In this document: positions 24,141 through 33,351 of the stretch, one piece after another
How positions within the stretch are numbered: position 1 is the first letter of the stretch
Layout of the letters: the number at the start of each line of letters is the position of its first letter
Source of the DNA: ZC4RG20 sp963702105
GTDB lineage: Bacteria; Pseudomonadota; Gammaproteobacteria; Steroidobacterales; Rariloculaceae
Length of the DNA: 64,000 nucleotides
NCBI GenBank assembly: GCA_963702105.1
Contig: OY969712.1
Location: forward strand, 1,674,001-1,738,000
Direction: 5' to 3'
Position numbers and translations under genes: made by a program
Notes under the pieces: generated by a model
The model's database searches: none
The model's input: only the letters and a program-made list of their open reading frames with translations
Told to the model about the DNA's origin: nothing

Positions 24141-25451
24141 CTACTCGACTTCTTCCTCGAGCGCCGCCGCATCGCCGAGCGTGCCCGGAAGGATGCCCTT
24201 CTCGACGTAGATCGGCCGGACCTTCTCCCTGAGCCCCGGCAGTCGCCAGGCGAACAGCCCGGCGCCGAGGATGCAGACGAGCCCGCCCGCGGTCAGCGTC
24301 AGCGGGGCGCCGATCGCCCCGGCCACGGCGCCGGCCAGAAGGCTTCCGAACGTCGCCATGCCGATGAACGCCATCGTGTAGAGCGCCATGACCCGCCCGC
24401 GCATCTGCTCCCGGACGAGCGTTTGAATCAGCGTGTTGCTCGCGGCCAGGTGGATCATGAACCCGACGCCCATCGTGACCATGAGAAGCAGGGATGCCGT
24501 AAGGGAGCGCGAGAGTCCGACGCCCGCGAGGCTCGCGCCGAACAGCCCTGCGGCGAGCGGTATCAGGCCGCCGAGACCGAGCACGCTCCGCCTCGAAGCG
24601 AGGTACAGGGCGCCGAGCAGGGCCCCCACGCCCATGGCGGCCATGAGAAAGCCGAGTGTGTGCGCGCCGCCGCCAAGCGTCTCGGCGGCGATGACCGGCA
24701 TGAGGACGCGATACGGTATGCCCGCGACGCCCACGAGCGCGAGCAGCAGCAGGATCGAGCGAATCGGCCCGAACCCGAAGGCGTAGCGCAGCCCGTCGCC
24801 GAGATCGTGCAGCAGCTTCTTTTTGCCGGCGCCGCGCGGGGCGGCCGAGACGTGCATGAGCAACAGCGACGCGACGACGGCGACGTAGCTGATGCCGTCG
24901 GCGAAGAAGCACCAGCCCTCCCCGGCGGCGGCGACGATCAGTCCTGCGAGGCTCGGCCCGATGAGACGTGCGCCGTTGACCATCGTCGAGTTGAGCGCGA
25001 CCGCGTTCGAGAGGTCGGCGCGATCCTCGATGAGGTCCACGAGCAGCGATTGCCGCGTCGGCATGTCGAATGCGTTGACGATGCCCTGGAACACCTGCAG
25101 CGCGATGATCTCCCAAACTTCGACATGGCCCGAGAGCACGAGCGCGGCGAGTGTGAACGACTGCAGCATGGCGAGGATCTGTGTCGCGACGAGCAGACGA
25201 TGGCGGTTCAGCCGATCGACCCAAACGCCCGCGAACGAAGCGAGGACAAAAGTGGGAACCTGGCCCGCGAACCCGAGCAGGCCGAGCAATGCGGCCGAAT
25301 GCGTGAGGCGCCAGACGAGCCAGCTCGTCGCGAGCCGGGTCATCCACGTGCCGATCAGCGAAACGCTTTGGCCGCTGAAAAAGAGCCGATAGTTGCGGTG
25401 CCGAAGCGCGCGCAAGGTCGCCGGAAGAGGGCGCGCATTTGTCGTGGACAT
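24141..25451 (-). CDS. MFS exporter, EntS/MFS_3 type
   Basis: Proton-driven multidrug or siderophore exporter of the 12-helix EntS-like subfamily. 436 residues from ATG 25451 (no obvious Shine-Dalgarno); a TTG at 25496 would add 15 residues. N-terminal motif LRHRNYRLFFSGQSVSLIG and motif A-like loop GVWVDRLNRHRLLV are characteristic; the central loop PRGAGKKKLLHDL and an acidic tail (DAAALEEEVE) are cytoplasmic. It runs toward znuC with 80 bp between, so possibly separate from it. The substrate cannot be told from sequence. Confidence 0.85.
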   Translation of the reverse strand: MSTTNARPLPATLRALRHRNYRLFFSGQSVSLIGTWMTRLATSWLVWRLTHSAALLGLLGFAGQVPTFVLASFAGVWVDRLNRHRLLVATQILAMLQSFTLAALVLSGHVEVWEIIALQVFQGIVNAFDMPTRQSLLVDLIEDRADLSNAVALNSTMVNGARLIGPSLAGLIVAAAGEGWCFFADGISYVAVVASLLLMHVSAAPRGAGKKKLLHDLGDGLRYAFGFGPIRSILLLLALVGVAGIPYRVLMPVIAAETLGGGAHTLGFLMAAMGVGALLGALYLASRRSVLGLGGLIPLAAGLFGASLAGVGLSRSLTASLLLMVTMGVGFMIHLAASNTLIQTLVREQMRGRVMALYTMAFIGMATFGSLLAGAVAGAIGAPLTLTAGGLVCILGAGLFAWRLPGLREKVRPIYVEKGILPGTLGDAAALEEEVE

Positions 25452-25649
25452 AGGGAGCGGCGTCGAGAATGAAAGGTCTTCTGCATCGTAGTGCAAGCAT
25501 AGGGGGCGAGTACATGAGGAGGCGCCGCGAATGGACGTGACCCCGCGCCCATGGCCGGGCGGCCGATACCCGTAGTTCTACAGGCGGAACGGTCTACTCC
25601 GTTGGCACGGATCCTGAACGTTTACGGTCCGGCGAACGGAGATCGAGTC
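25452..25649. promoter_or_regulatory. Divergent promoter region, MFS exporter / DegP-type protease
   Basis: About 200 bp hold both promoters. On the plus strand GGAAC at 25586 and TCCTGAA at 25612 recall an envelope-stress sigma-E promoter, which would suit a degP gene, but the spacing is about 19 bp rather than 16, so I do not claim it. The ribosome site of the protease is weak. Confidence 0.35.
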
Positions 25650-27203
25650 ATGAACAAGGGCTTACATGGATGTCGGGCGGCAAGAGCCGCGATACTTTGG
25701 CTGCCGACGCTGGTCGTCGCGGCGACGCTGGCCGTGCCGGCCGGCGCGCAAGAGGCGCCTTCGGCTGCCGCCCGCCAGGGCAGGGATGCCCTCGACTCCG
25801 TGAGCGCCGCCTTCGAGGCGGCCGCCGCGACCGTCAATCCTTCGGTCGTACCCATATTCAGCCAAGCTAAGGTTCCGGCGAAGACCCTTGGCGGCGGGGA
25901 CGGCGGTCTCGACCAGCTGTTCGGCAGCGGCGAGGGCAGCGACGGTCTCGGGGAGCTGTTCGGCGGCAACGGCCTCGGCCGGCTGTTCGGCGGCCAGCCC
26001 GACCAGCGCGGTTACGGAGGCTCCGCGCAGGGACAGGAACGGAAGGTCAATGCGCTCGGCTCGGGCGTCATCGCATCGTCAGACGGCTACATATTGACGA
26101 ACGCGCACGTGGTCAGCGGTTCGGTCAAGCTCACGGTGCAGCTGCCGGACGGCAAGCGTGCCCCGGCACGCATCGTCGGCGCCGATACGGAGACGGATCT
26201 CGCCGTCATCAAGGTGGACGCGACCGGCCTGCCGGCCGCCTCATTCGGCAACTCCGACAGGGTGAAGATCGGCGAGTGGGTCATCGCGGTCGGGAATCCG
26301 TTCGAGCTTCTGCACACGACCACGGCCGGCATCGTGAGCGCCACGGGCCGCTCCAACGTCGGCATCAGCGACTACGAGGACTTCATACAGACGGACGCGG
26401 CCGTGAATCCGGGCAACAGCGGGGGCGCGCTGGCCGATCTCGACGGGAAGGTCATCGGCATCAATGCCGCGATCAGCAGCCCGTCGGGCGGTTCGGTCGG
26501 GCTCGGATTCGCGATCCCGATCAACATGGCCATGCACATCATGGAGCAGCTCAAGACGAACGGCCGCGTGGTCAGGGGCTACCTGGGCGCCGTGCTGCAG
26601 CAGCTCACACCGGATCTGCAGGCGGCGCTCGGGATTCCGACCTCGGCCGCAGGCGTGCTCATCGGCAGCGTGGAGCGCGACGGGCCCGCGGCGAAGGCCG
26701 GTCTTCGGCAGGGCGACGTGGTCACCCAGTTCGATGGGAGCGGCGTCGACGACGTGGGCGCAATGCGCAATCTCGTGGCAGGGAAGGCGCCCAACTCGCA
26801 AGTCCGGCTTGGAATCGTGCGCGACGGTGCTCCCATGACGCTGACGGCGACGCTGGGCGAGCGGCCGCAGCCGCAGCAGCAGCAAAGCAGGAGCGAGGAC
26901 GAGGGCAGCGCCGATCCGCAGCCGCAGCGCCTCGGACTCGTCGTCGAGACCCTGAGCCCCGAGCTCGCGCAGCGTCTCGGTTACGAAGGCGAGCGCGGTG
27001 CGCTCGTCGTGCGCGTCATGCCGGGAGGCGTCGCGGAGGATGCCGGCCTGCAGCGCGGCGACCTCATCAAGAAGGTCGATCGGCAGGACGTGACCTCCGC
27101 CAACGAGCTGGCGCAGCGCGTTTCGGGGCTCGATCAGGGCCCGGCAGCACTGCTCGTGCAGCGCGAGGAAAAGACGTTCTTCGTCGCGATCGACGTGCCG
27201 TAA
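25650..27203 (+). CDS. DegP/HtrA-type periplasmic serine protease with two PDZ domains
   Basis: Quality-control protease of the envelope. 517 residues from ATG 25650, which gives a signal peptide ending near AGA-QEA (residue 33). Catalytic triad: His153 (TNAHVV), Asp183 (ETDLAV) and Ser257 (GNSGGAL). PDZ1 begins about residue 310 and PDZ2 about 430, joined by a Gln/Pro-rich linker (PQPQQQQ). Between the signal and the protease core lies an unusual Gly-rich stretch (about residues 75-130) with repeated DGLGELFGG/GLGRLFGG units in the LA-loop position. Convergent with the DUF6491 gene, only 9 bp apart. Confidence 0.93.
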   Translation: MNKGLHGCRAARAAILWLPTLVVAATLAVPAGAQEAPSAAARQGRDALDSVSAAFEAAAATVNPSVVPIFSQAKVPAKTLGGGDGGLDQLFGSGEGSDGLGELFGGNGLGRLFGGQPDQRGYGGSAQGQERKVNALGSGVIASSDGYILTNAHVVSGSVKLTVQLPDGKRAPARIVGADTETDLAVIKVDATGLPAASFGNSDRVKIGEWVIAVGNPFELLHTTTAGIVSATGRSNVGISDYEDFIQTDAAVNPGNSGGALADLDGKVIGINAAISSPSGGSVGLGFAIPINMAMHIMEQLKTNGRVVRGYLGAVLQQLTPDLQAALGIPTSAAGVLIGSVERDGPAAKAGLRQGDVVTQFDGSGVDDVGAMRNLVAGKAPNSQVRLGIVRDGAPMTLTATLGERPQPQQQQSRSEDEGSADPQPQRLGLVVETLSPELAQRLGYEGERGALVVRVMPGGVAEDAGLQRGDLIKKVDRQDVTSANELAQRVSGLDQGPAALLVQREEKTFFVAIDVP

Positions 27204-27212
27204 CCGGCGCTT

Positions 27213-27584
27213 TCAGCCGGGCGCGGTTCCGTTGCGCTTCGGCGGCGGGCCGGAGACCGGGTCGAAGGATTTGAACCAGCAGCGCTCGCCGTCAACGAGA
27301 ACCGAGCTGAATCTATCCAGGCTGCCGAGCGAATCGGTCACGAACGCGATCCGAACGGCGAAGGGCAGCTGCTGGCATGGCGACCAGAAGGTGATTCGGT
27401 ACCACTTCCGGTTCTCGCTCTCGACGTATAACTCGTTGGCTTGATCGGACCGCCAATCGCGAATGTTGCCGAGGTTCGCGAAGGGAATACTCGTGTGCGG
27501 CTGCTCGGCGAATGCGGCGCCGCCGCTCGCGAGCCAACCGCAACAGACGGCCGCCAACGCGAGCCCCTCGAGCGTAAGCTTCAT
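27213..27584 (-). CDS. DUF6491-like secreted protein
   Basis: A 123-residue exported protein of unknown function. A signal peptide covers about residues 1-26 (ending AFA-EQ). The mature part contains IRDWRSDQANELYVES, a WYRITFWSPC strand and a C-terminal DRFSSVLVDGERCWFKSF, the pattern of DUF6491 proteins found in gammaproteobacteria. Two mature cysteines (in SPCQQL and GERCWF) could pair. ATG 27584 is chosen because AGGAGG lies 8 bases upstream; a GTG at 27593 overlaps that site. It lies downstream of the hydrogenase operon but with its own gap of 186 bp. Confidence 0.72.
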   Translation of the reverse strand: MKLTLEGLALAAVCCGWLASGGAAFAEQPHTSIPFANLGNIRDWRSDQANELYVESENRKWYRITFWSPCQQLPFAVRIAFVTDSLGSLDRFSSVLVDGERCWFKSFDPVSGPPPKRNGTAPG

Positions 27585-27614
27585 CCCGTCCACCTCCTCT
27601 GCTGAAGGACTGCA

Positions 27615-27701
27615 CGCCCGAGCGGGCGCGTGTCCCTAAGCTAACGAAGGCGGCCCGCGGCCGCCTAGCGGTAGAAACCCTTAGTCCCCGGTGACGGGGA
27701 C
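27615..27701 (-). terminator. Three successive hairpins after the hydrogenase operon
   Basis: Perfect stems at 27684-27690/27695-27701 (7 bp, loop GTGA), 27649-27655/27659-27665 (7 bp) and 27615-27620/27623-27628 (6 bp) follow the hypE stop (27771). There is no U-tract, so rho-independent termination is not assured; they also form the leader region of the DUF6491 gene on the same strand. The hairpins are certain; their role is inferred. Confidence 0.45.
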
Positions 27702-27770
27702 CGTCGAAGCCGGGAGGAGCTCCGAGCGTAGGCCTCCCCTGCGCCGCAGGCTTTCGGTCGCAGGACTTGC

Positions 27771-28812
27771 TCAACAGATGCGCGGCAACTGCTCCCCGCT
27801 CAGCATATCCAAGGCGCGCACCGTCCCGAGCGGACCGCGGCACGCCACGCGTCCCGCCCGGTCCTCGTAAACTCGGCCGACGACGGCTGCGCCGCGTGCC
27901 ACGTCGAAACCGCGCAGGATCTCCACGGCCCGCTCGGCCTCGGCTGAGGGCAGGATCGCGGCGAAGCGGCCTTCGTTGGCGACGTGCAGGACGTCGAGAC
28001 CGAGCAGCTCGCAGGCGGCGCGGACGTTCCTCGCGCACGGGAATCGGTGTCTCGTCGAGCTCGATGCCGACGCCGGCCGCCTCGGCGATTTCGACGGCGG
28101 CGCTCGCCAGCCCTCCGCGAGTCAGGTCCCTGAGGCAATGCACGTCGAGGCCGGCTTCGAGCAGCGCGAGCGCCGGTGCGGCGACGCTCGCGCAGTCGCT
28201 CTCGATGACGGTCTCGAAGCCGAGCGCGTCGCGCGCCGCCATGATTGCGATGCCGTGCCGGCCGATGTCGCCGCTGAGGACGACGGCGTCGCCCGGGCGC
28301 ACACGCGCGGGCAGGATGGGTGTGCGCGCGACGATGCGGCCCAGGCCCGCGGTATTGACGAAGAGACCGTCCGCGTTGCCGCGGTCCACGACCTTGGTAT
28401 CGCCCGTCACGAGCCGCACGCCGGCCGCATCGGCCGCCGCGCGCATCGATTCGAGGAGGCGCCGCAGCACCGCGAGCGGCAGGCCCTCCTCGATGATGAG
28501 CCCGACGGAGAGACACAGCGGCCGCGCCCCGCACATGGCAAGATCGTTGACCGTGCCGTTCACGGCCAGCGCGCCGATGTCTCCGCCCGGGAACACGAGC
28601 GGACGGACGACGTAGGAGTCGGTCGTGAACGCGATCGGACCGCCGGGATCGAGCGTCGCGCCGTCGTGGCGCTCGTCCAGTTCCGGATCGCCGAGGGCCG
28701 GCCGGATGAGCGTTTCGAGCAGACGCGCCATGGCGCGTCCGCCGCCGCCGTGCGCGAGCTTGACGACGTCTTCGTCGCCGGCCGGCAGCGGGCAATCGGG
28801 TCCCGTGCTCAC
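27771..28812 (-). CDS. hypE: Hydrogenase maturation protein HypE (interrupted by a +1 frameshift)
   Basis: Dehydrates the thiocarboxamide on its C-terminal Cys to make the cyanide ligands of the NiFe site. GTG 28812 overlaps the hypD stop as GTGA. AIR-synthase-type fold with N-terminal LAHGGGGRAM and ATP region SGDIGRHG. The reading frame breaks at about 28027-28028, where GAACGTC stands where GACGTC would keep the frame; with one base removed the protein is about 346 residues and ends in the essential PRIC. A sequencing or assembly error or a real mutation are both possible. It is the last gene of the operon. Confidence 0.9.
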
Positions 28813-29918
28813 GGCGATTCGGCCGGCTCCCGGCGCGCAGCGCGGAAGCGAAAGTAGGCGGCGCAGGCGCCCTCGGCCGAGACCATCGTGACGCCGAGCG
28901 GATGCTCGGGGGTGCAGCGCGTTCCGAAGGCCGGGCAGTCCGGCGGTTTGCGGGCCCCCCGCAGCACGAGCCCGCTCAGACACTCGCCGGGGCGCTCGGA
29001 GTCGAGCCGGACAGCGCCGAAGCGCCGCTCGGCGTCGAGCCCTTCGTAAGCCTCGGCGAGGCCGAGGCCGCTCGCGGGAATTTCGCCGAGGCCGCGCCAG
29101 CGGCGCGGCACAATGCGGAAGACCTCGTCGAGCATGGCGCGCGCCGACGCATTGCCGGCGCGCCGCACCGAGCGGCTGTAAGCGTTCTCGACCTCGGCGC
29201 GGCCTTGTTCGAGCTGGCGCAGACAAAGATAGACGCCCTCGAGGATGTCGACCGGCTCGAAGCCCGTGACCACGATCGGCACCCGGTACCGGGCGGCGAT
29301 GGGCTCGTACTCCTCGTAGCCCATGATCGTGCAGACATGGCCGGCCGCGAGAAACCCCTGGACGCGGTTGTCGGGCGACTCGAGCAGCGTCCGCATCGCC
29401 GGGGGCACGAGCACGTGCGAGGCGAGCAAGCTGAAATTCCCGAGACCCTCGCGCTTCGCGCGATAGCAGGCCATGGCGTTAGCGGGCGCCGTCGTCTCGA
29501 AGCCGACGGCGAAGAAGACGACCTCGCGGTCCGGCGCCGCGCGCGCGATCGCAACCGCGTCGAGCGGCGAGTAGACGACGCGCACGTCGCCGCCGCGGGC
29601 CTTGGCGTCGGCGAGATCACCGGCCGTGCCCGGCACGCGCAGCATGTCGCCGAAGGAGCACAGCGTCACGTTCGAGAGCGCCGCGAGCTCGATGGCCTTG
29701 TCTACGTACTCCGTCGGAGTCACGCAGACCGGGCAGCCCGGTCCGTGCACGAGGGTCAGGCCTTCCGGCAAGAGCTCGTCGAGGCCGTGGCGCACGATTG
29801 AGTGGGTTTGGCCGCCGCAGACCTCCATGAGCGTCCACGGTCGCGTGGCCGTGCGCCGAATCGCCTCCACGAGGCGCCGCGCCGCGGCCGCGTCGCGGTA
29901 TTCGTCGCGGAATCTCAT
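28809..29918 (-). CDS. hypD: Hydrogenase maturation protein HypD
   Basis: Iron-sulfur scaffold on which, with HypC, the Fe(CN)2CO unit is built. 369 residues, a normal length. Conserved motifs: MEVCGGQTHS, HGPGCPVCVTP, GFETTAP, a GHVCTIMGY segment, and the C-terminal cysteine set PGECLSGLVLRG...CPAFGTRCTPEHPLG that binds the [4Fe-4S] cluster. ATG 29918 overlaps the hypC stop as ATGA and its own stop overlaps the hypE start, so the three are translationally coupled. Confidence 0.96.
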   Translation of the reverse strand: MRFRDEYRDAAAARRLVEAIRRTATRPWTLMEVCGGQTHSIVRHGLDELLPEGLTLVHGPGCPVCVTPTEYVDKAIELAALSNVTLCSFGDMLRVPGTAGDLADAKARGGDVRVVYSPLDAVAIARAAPDREVVFFAVGFETTAPANAMACYRAKREGLGNFSLLASHVLVPPAMRTLLESPDNRVQGFLAAGHVCTIMGYEEYEPIAARYRVPIVVTGFEPVDILEGVYLCLRQLEQGRAEVENAYSRSVRRAGNASARAMLDEVFRIVPRRWRGLGEIPASGLGLAEAYEGLDAERRFGAVRLDSERPGECLSGLVLRGARKPPDCPAFGTRCTPEHPLGVTMVSAEGACAAYFRFRAARREPAESP

Positions 29919-30217
29919 GCCTCGACCTCGGCGTCCGGTTCGGCGGCGGCGGTCCCTTCGGTCCGGCCCGGACCGGCCGGGGCCTCGTCGAGCGCGTCGA
30001 GCTCGCTGAGCTGATCGAACACGCGCGCCGCCTCGGCCGCGTCGAGCACGGTGATCGCGAAGCCGACGTGCACGAGGACGTAGTCGTCCACGTGGGCCTC
30101 CGGCACATAGGCGAGATTGATTTCCTTGACGACGCCGCCGAAATCCACGCGCCCGACGCGCATGAGCGGCTCGTCTCCGGTGAGGCTCAAAATGCGGCCC
30201 GGTACGGCTAGGCACAT
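29915..30217 (-). CDS. hypC: Hydrogenase assembly chaperone HypC/HupF
   Basis: Small chaperone that partners HypD and delivers the iron unit to the large subunit. Starts MCLAVPG, with the essential Cys2, followed by the beta-barrel sequence GRVDFGGVVKEINLAYVPEA and DYVLVHVGFAITVLD. 100 residues; the last 25 are an acidic Ala/Pro-rich tail not typical of the family. The ATG at 30217 overlaps the hypF end by 10 bases. Confidence 0.96.
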   Translation of the reverse strand: MCLAVPGRILSLTGDEPLMRVGRVDFGGVVKEINLAYVPEAHVDDYVLVHVGFAITVLDAAEAARVFDQLSELDALDEAPAGPGRTEGTAAAEPDAEVEA

Positions 30218-32584
30218 GGCGGAGCCTCCGCAACGGGCGAGCGCCGTTCGGCAGGCGCCGACCCCATCCGGCCGAGCGTCCACGCGGCCCACGCCGCCTG
30301 GCCCAGCGCGAGCCCGCCGTCGTTGGGTGGCACGCGCTCGTGACGAAGCGGCTCGAGCCCCGCGCGCTCGAGCGCGCGCAAGGCCGCGGCCGTGAGCCGG
30401 GCATTCTGAAAGCAGCCGCCCGTCAGCGCGACGCGCCGCTCGCCGACGCGCACGGCAACGGCTGCGATTGCATCGGCGAGCCCCCGGTGCAGCGCCGCCG
30501 AAATGGCGCCGGGAGGCGCGCCGGCTTCGATGTCGGCAAGCGCGGCCTCGAGCGCGGGCTGCCAATCGACGACGAGCGGCAGGCCTGCGTGCAATGCGAA
30601 GGGGTAGCTTCCCGCGGGCTCGACGCCGTCCGCGGCCCATTCGAGCGCCGCTGCGGCCTCGGCCTCGTAGCTCGTGCATTGAACGAGGCCTGTGAGCGCG
30701 GCGAACGCATCGAACAGACGGCCGACGCTCGAGCACCGCGGTGCGTTGAGCCCGCGCCCGAGGGCCTGCCGCAGTACGCGGCGCTGCGCAGCGCCGAACG
30801 ACGCGAGCGGCGCCAGCTCCATGAGCGCGAAGGCGCGCTCTCCGAAGGCCTCGTACAACAAGCCGAGCGCCGAGCGGCGCGGCTCGCGCACGGCCGCGTC
30901 GCCGCCGGGCAGCGGAAAGCCGCGCAGATGCGCGACGCGCCGCCACGCTTGTGTGCCGAGCACGAGGAATTCGCCGCCCCAGATCGTGCCATCGGGCCCG
31001 TAGCCGCCGCCGTCGAAGGCCACGCCGAGCAGCGGCGGGGCGAGGCCGTGCTCCGCGGCGCAGGCCGCGACGTGCGCGACGTGATGCTGCACGGCGAGCG
31101 TCCGGCGCTTCGGCTCCGGCCGCTCGACGGCCTCCATCTGCGCCGCATGGGTCGTCGCGTAGTCCGGATGCCGGTCGTGCACGAGCACGCGCGCCTCGAG
31201 CGCGTGGAGGCGCTCGAGGTCGCTGCGCACGGCGGCGTGCGCGGCGCGCAGGTTGTGCGACGAAAGGTCGCCCACGTGCTGGCTCAGCACGACGGCATCG
31301 GCCATCGTCGCCGCGACCGTCGTCTTGAGGTGGCCGCCGAGCGCGACCGCGCCCTCCTCGGCGCCGGGCAGCGCGACGACGGTCGGCGCCCGACCGCGGC
31401 CCGCGCGCAGCACGAGCTCGCGGTCGGCCGCCACGCGGACGACCGAGTCGTCCACGGGCCGCAGGATGGGCCGGTCGTGCACGAGCAACAGATCGGCTAA
31501 GCCGCCGTCGCCGAGGCGGCGCAGCGCGTCGGTCTCGTCGAAGACGAGCGGCTCGCCGCTCGCGTTGGCGCTGGTCGCGACGACCGGAAAGCCGAGCTCA
31601 GTGAGCAGCAAGTGATGGAGCCCCGAATAGGGGAGCATGGCGCCGAGCGAGGGGAGGCCGGGTGCAAGCGCGTCGGCCAGCGTGCCGCCCGTGCGCCTCA
31701 GCAGGACGATGGGGCGGTCGGGCCCCTCGAGCAGCGCCGCTTCGAGCGTCGAAACGCGGCAGTCGCGACGCACGGCTTCGAGCGAGCCGAACAGCACCGC
31801 AAAGGGCTTTCCGGGGCGGCGCTTGAGCTGCCGGAGACGGAGGACGGCACGCTCGTCGCGCGCGTCGGCGAGCAGGTGGAAGCCGCCGATCCCCTTGACG
31901 GCGACGATCGCGCCCGCGGCGAGCGCTGCCGCGGCGTCTCGCACCGCGGCGTCGCGCAGGGCCACGAGCCGGCCGTCGGGCGCGTGCAGTGCGAGCCGCG
32001 GCCCGCAGTCGGGGCAGGCGTTCGGCTCGGCGTGGAAGCGCCGATCGCCCGGGTCGTCGTACTCGGCTCGGCACGCCGCGCAGAGCGTGAAGCGCTTCAT
32101 CGAGGTGCGGGCGCGGTCGTACGGCAGGCGCTCGATGATCGTGTAGCGCGGGCCGCAGGCCGTGCAGTTGACGAACGGATACCGATACCGGCGGTCGGCC
32201 GCGTCGAAGAGCTCCGCCAGGCAGTCCTCGCACGTGGCGAGATCCGGCATCGGTCGGGCGGCGGGCGGCCCTTGCGCAACGCTTTCGAGAATCGCGAACC
32301 CGGCGCTTCGCGTGAGCGGCACGGGCCGGACGTTCGACGCGTGTGACGGCCGCGTGCCGGGGCGGCTCAGTGCGCAGCGCCTCGAGCAGCGCGTGCACGG
32401 GACCCGGCGCGCCCTCGGCCTCGAGGAGCAATCCGCGCGTCGAGTTCCGGACCCAGCCCGCGAGCCCGAGCGCCGCGGCCCGACGATAAACGAAGGGCCG
32501 AAAGCCCACGCCCTGGACGGCGCCCTCGACGGCGATTCGCAGCCGAATCGGGCAGGGCGAAGCGGTGCGCTCGGGGGCGGCCAC
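30208..32584 (-). CDS. hypF: Carbamoyltransferase HypF (interrupted by a +1 frameshift)
   Basis: Makes thiocarboxamide on HypE from carbamoyl phosphate. Starts at GTG 32584, 5 bases after hypA. The N-terminal acylphosphatase-like domain (VEGAVQGVGFRPFVYRRAAA) is in one frame; the zinc fingers (CEDC...CTAC, CAAC...CPDC), YrdC-like domain and carbamoyltransferase domain (VAFDGGGYGPDG) are in the next. The break is at about 32333-32334, again GAACGTC where GACGTC restores the frame, giving about 791 residues, the usual size. Removing one base yields a normal-looking junction between the two domains. Everything else looks intact. Confidence 0.92.
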
Positions 32585-32589
32585 GAAGC

Positions 32590-32853
32590 TCAGACCTCCA
32601 CCTCGATGCTCTCGAGCAGGACGTTTTGCGCCTCGGGATGCGAGGCATCGTCGCTGGCGGTCACGTCGAGGCGGGCGCCCGCGGCGGGCGTGCCGGCCGC
32701 GGCCTGCTCGAAGTGCTCCGCGAAGTGCTCGGGCGACATGTGGCACAGCGCGCCGAGCCAGACCGAGACGCCGACGACTCGCTGTGCACCCTCGGCCGCA
32801 GCGGCCTCCTGTATGCGGCGCACGAGCGCCGAAACCATGCCCGTTTCGTGCAT
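32590..32853 (-). CDS. hypA: HypA-like nickel chaperone lacking the zinc domain
   Basis: Inserts nickel into the hydrogenase large subunit. The N-terminal nickel site MHE is intact (Met1, His2, Glu3). At 87 residues it is shorter than the usual 113-118: the stretch that should hold two CxxC zinc motifs is replaced by about 12 residues (DDASHPEAQ), after which the normal C-terminal strand (LLESIEVEV) resumes. Because the ends are both normal this looks like a clean domain loss, not a frameshift. hypB, its usual GTPase partner, is absent from the operon. Directly abuts the protease gene. Confidence 0.82.
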   Translation of the reverse strand: MHETGMVSALVRRIQEAAAAEGAQRVVGVSVWLGALCHMSPEHFAEHFEQAAAGTPAAGARLDVTASDDASHPEAQNVLLESIEVEV

Positions 32854-33351
32854 CTAACTACTCCCTGCCTCCTGGTCGTCGAGCTCGGCGCCGATGCGCA
32901 CGGCAACGGATTCGACCGCGGCGGCGACGGCCGCGGTGAGCTCGGACCCGGCGTCGAAGCTTGCGCCCTCCACGGCGTACACGATGCACCGCCCGGGCAG
33001 CTGACCGAGCGCGCGGGCCAATTCGAGCCCCTCCGCGAGACCGAAGCCGTGGGTCGAAAGGCCGAACTGCCGTGCGGGCAGCGGCGCCGCGCCAGCGTCG
33101 AACCGGCGGACCGTGCCCGCGGGCGTGCCGGAGGCGGCGGCATCGACGATGACGGCCGTGGCGGCGCCGTCCAGGATCGCGAGCAGGGTCGCAGGGTCGC
33201 CGTCGTGCTCGAGGATCTCGACGTGGCGCGCAGCGTTCGCTCGGGTCTCGGCCCGCCGGCGTGCGAACGCGCGTATGGCGAGACGCCCTGCGGCATCGTC
33301 GCCGCGATCGAGGTTGCCGATGCCGAGCACGACCGTGCGCCCGCCGTTCAC
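32854..33351 (-). CDS. Hydrogenase maturation protease
   Basis: Endopeptidase of the HycI/HyaD family that trims the large-subunit C-terminus after nickel insertion. 165 residues. Opening motif VVLGIGNLDRGDDAAG carries the conserved metal-binding Asp/Glu region, the second motif is VIVDAAASG, and the third is LSTHGFGLAEGLEL with the metal-ligating His. GTG 33351 overlaps the large-subunit stop as GTGA, so it is coupled to its own substrate. Confidence 0.9.
   Translation of the reverse strand: MNGGRTVVLGIGNLDRGDDAAGRLAIRAFARRRAETRANAARHVEILEHDGDPATLLAILDGAATAVIVDAAASGTPAGTVRRFDAGAAPLPARQFGLSTHGFGLAEGLELARALGQLPGRCIVYAVEGASFDAGSELTAAVAAAVESVAVRIGAELDDQEAGSS

Noticed and set aside
25602..25616. 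Sigma-54 promoter before the DegP-type gene
   Set aside because: TTGGCACGGATCCTGA has a good -24 box but GA instead of the invariant GC at -12.
25586..25617. Sigma-E type promoter before the DegP-type gene
   Set aside because: GGAAC and TCCTGAA are present but spaced about 19 bp apart instead of 16, and the -35 box is incomplete.
27640..27760. Riboswitch (for example c-di-GMP type) before the DUF6491 gene
   Set aside because: Several hairpins are present, but I could not align the conserved core of any known riboswitch class.
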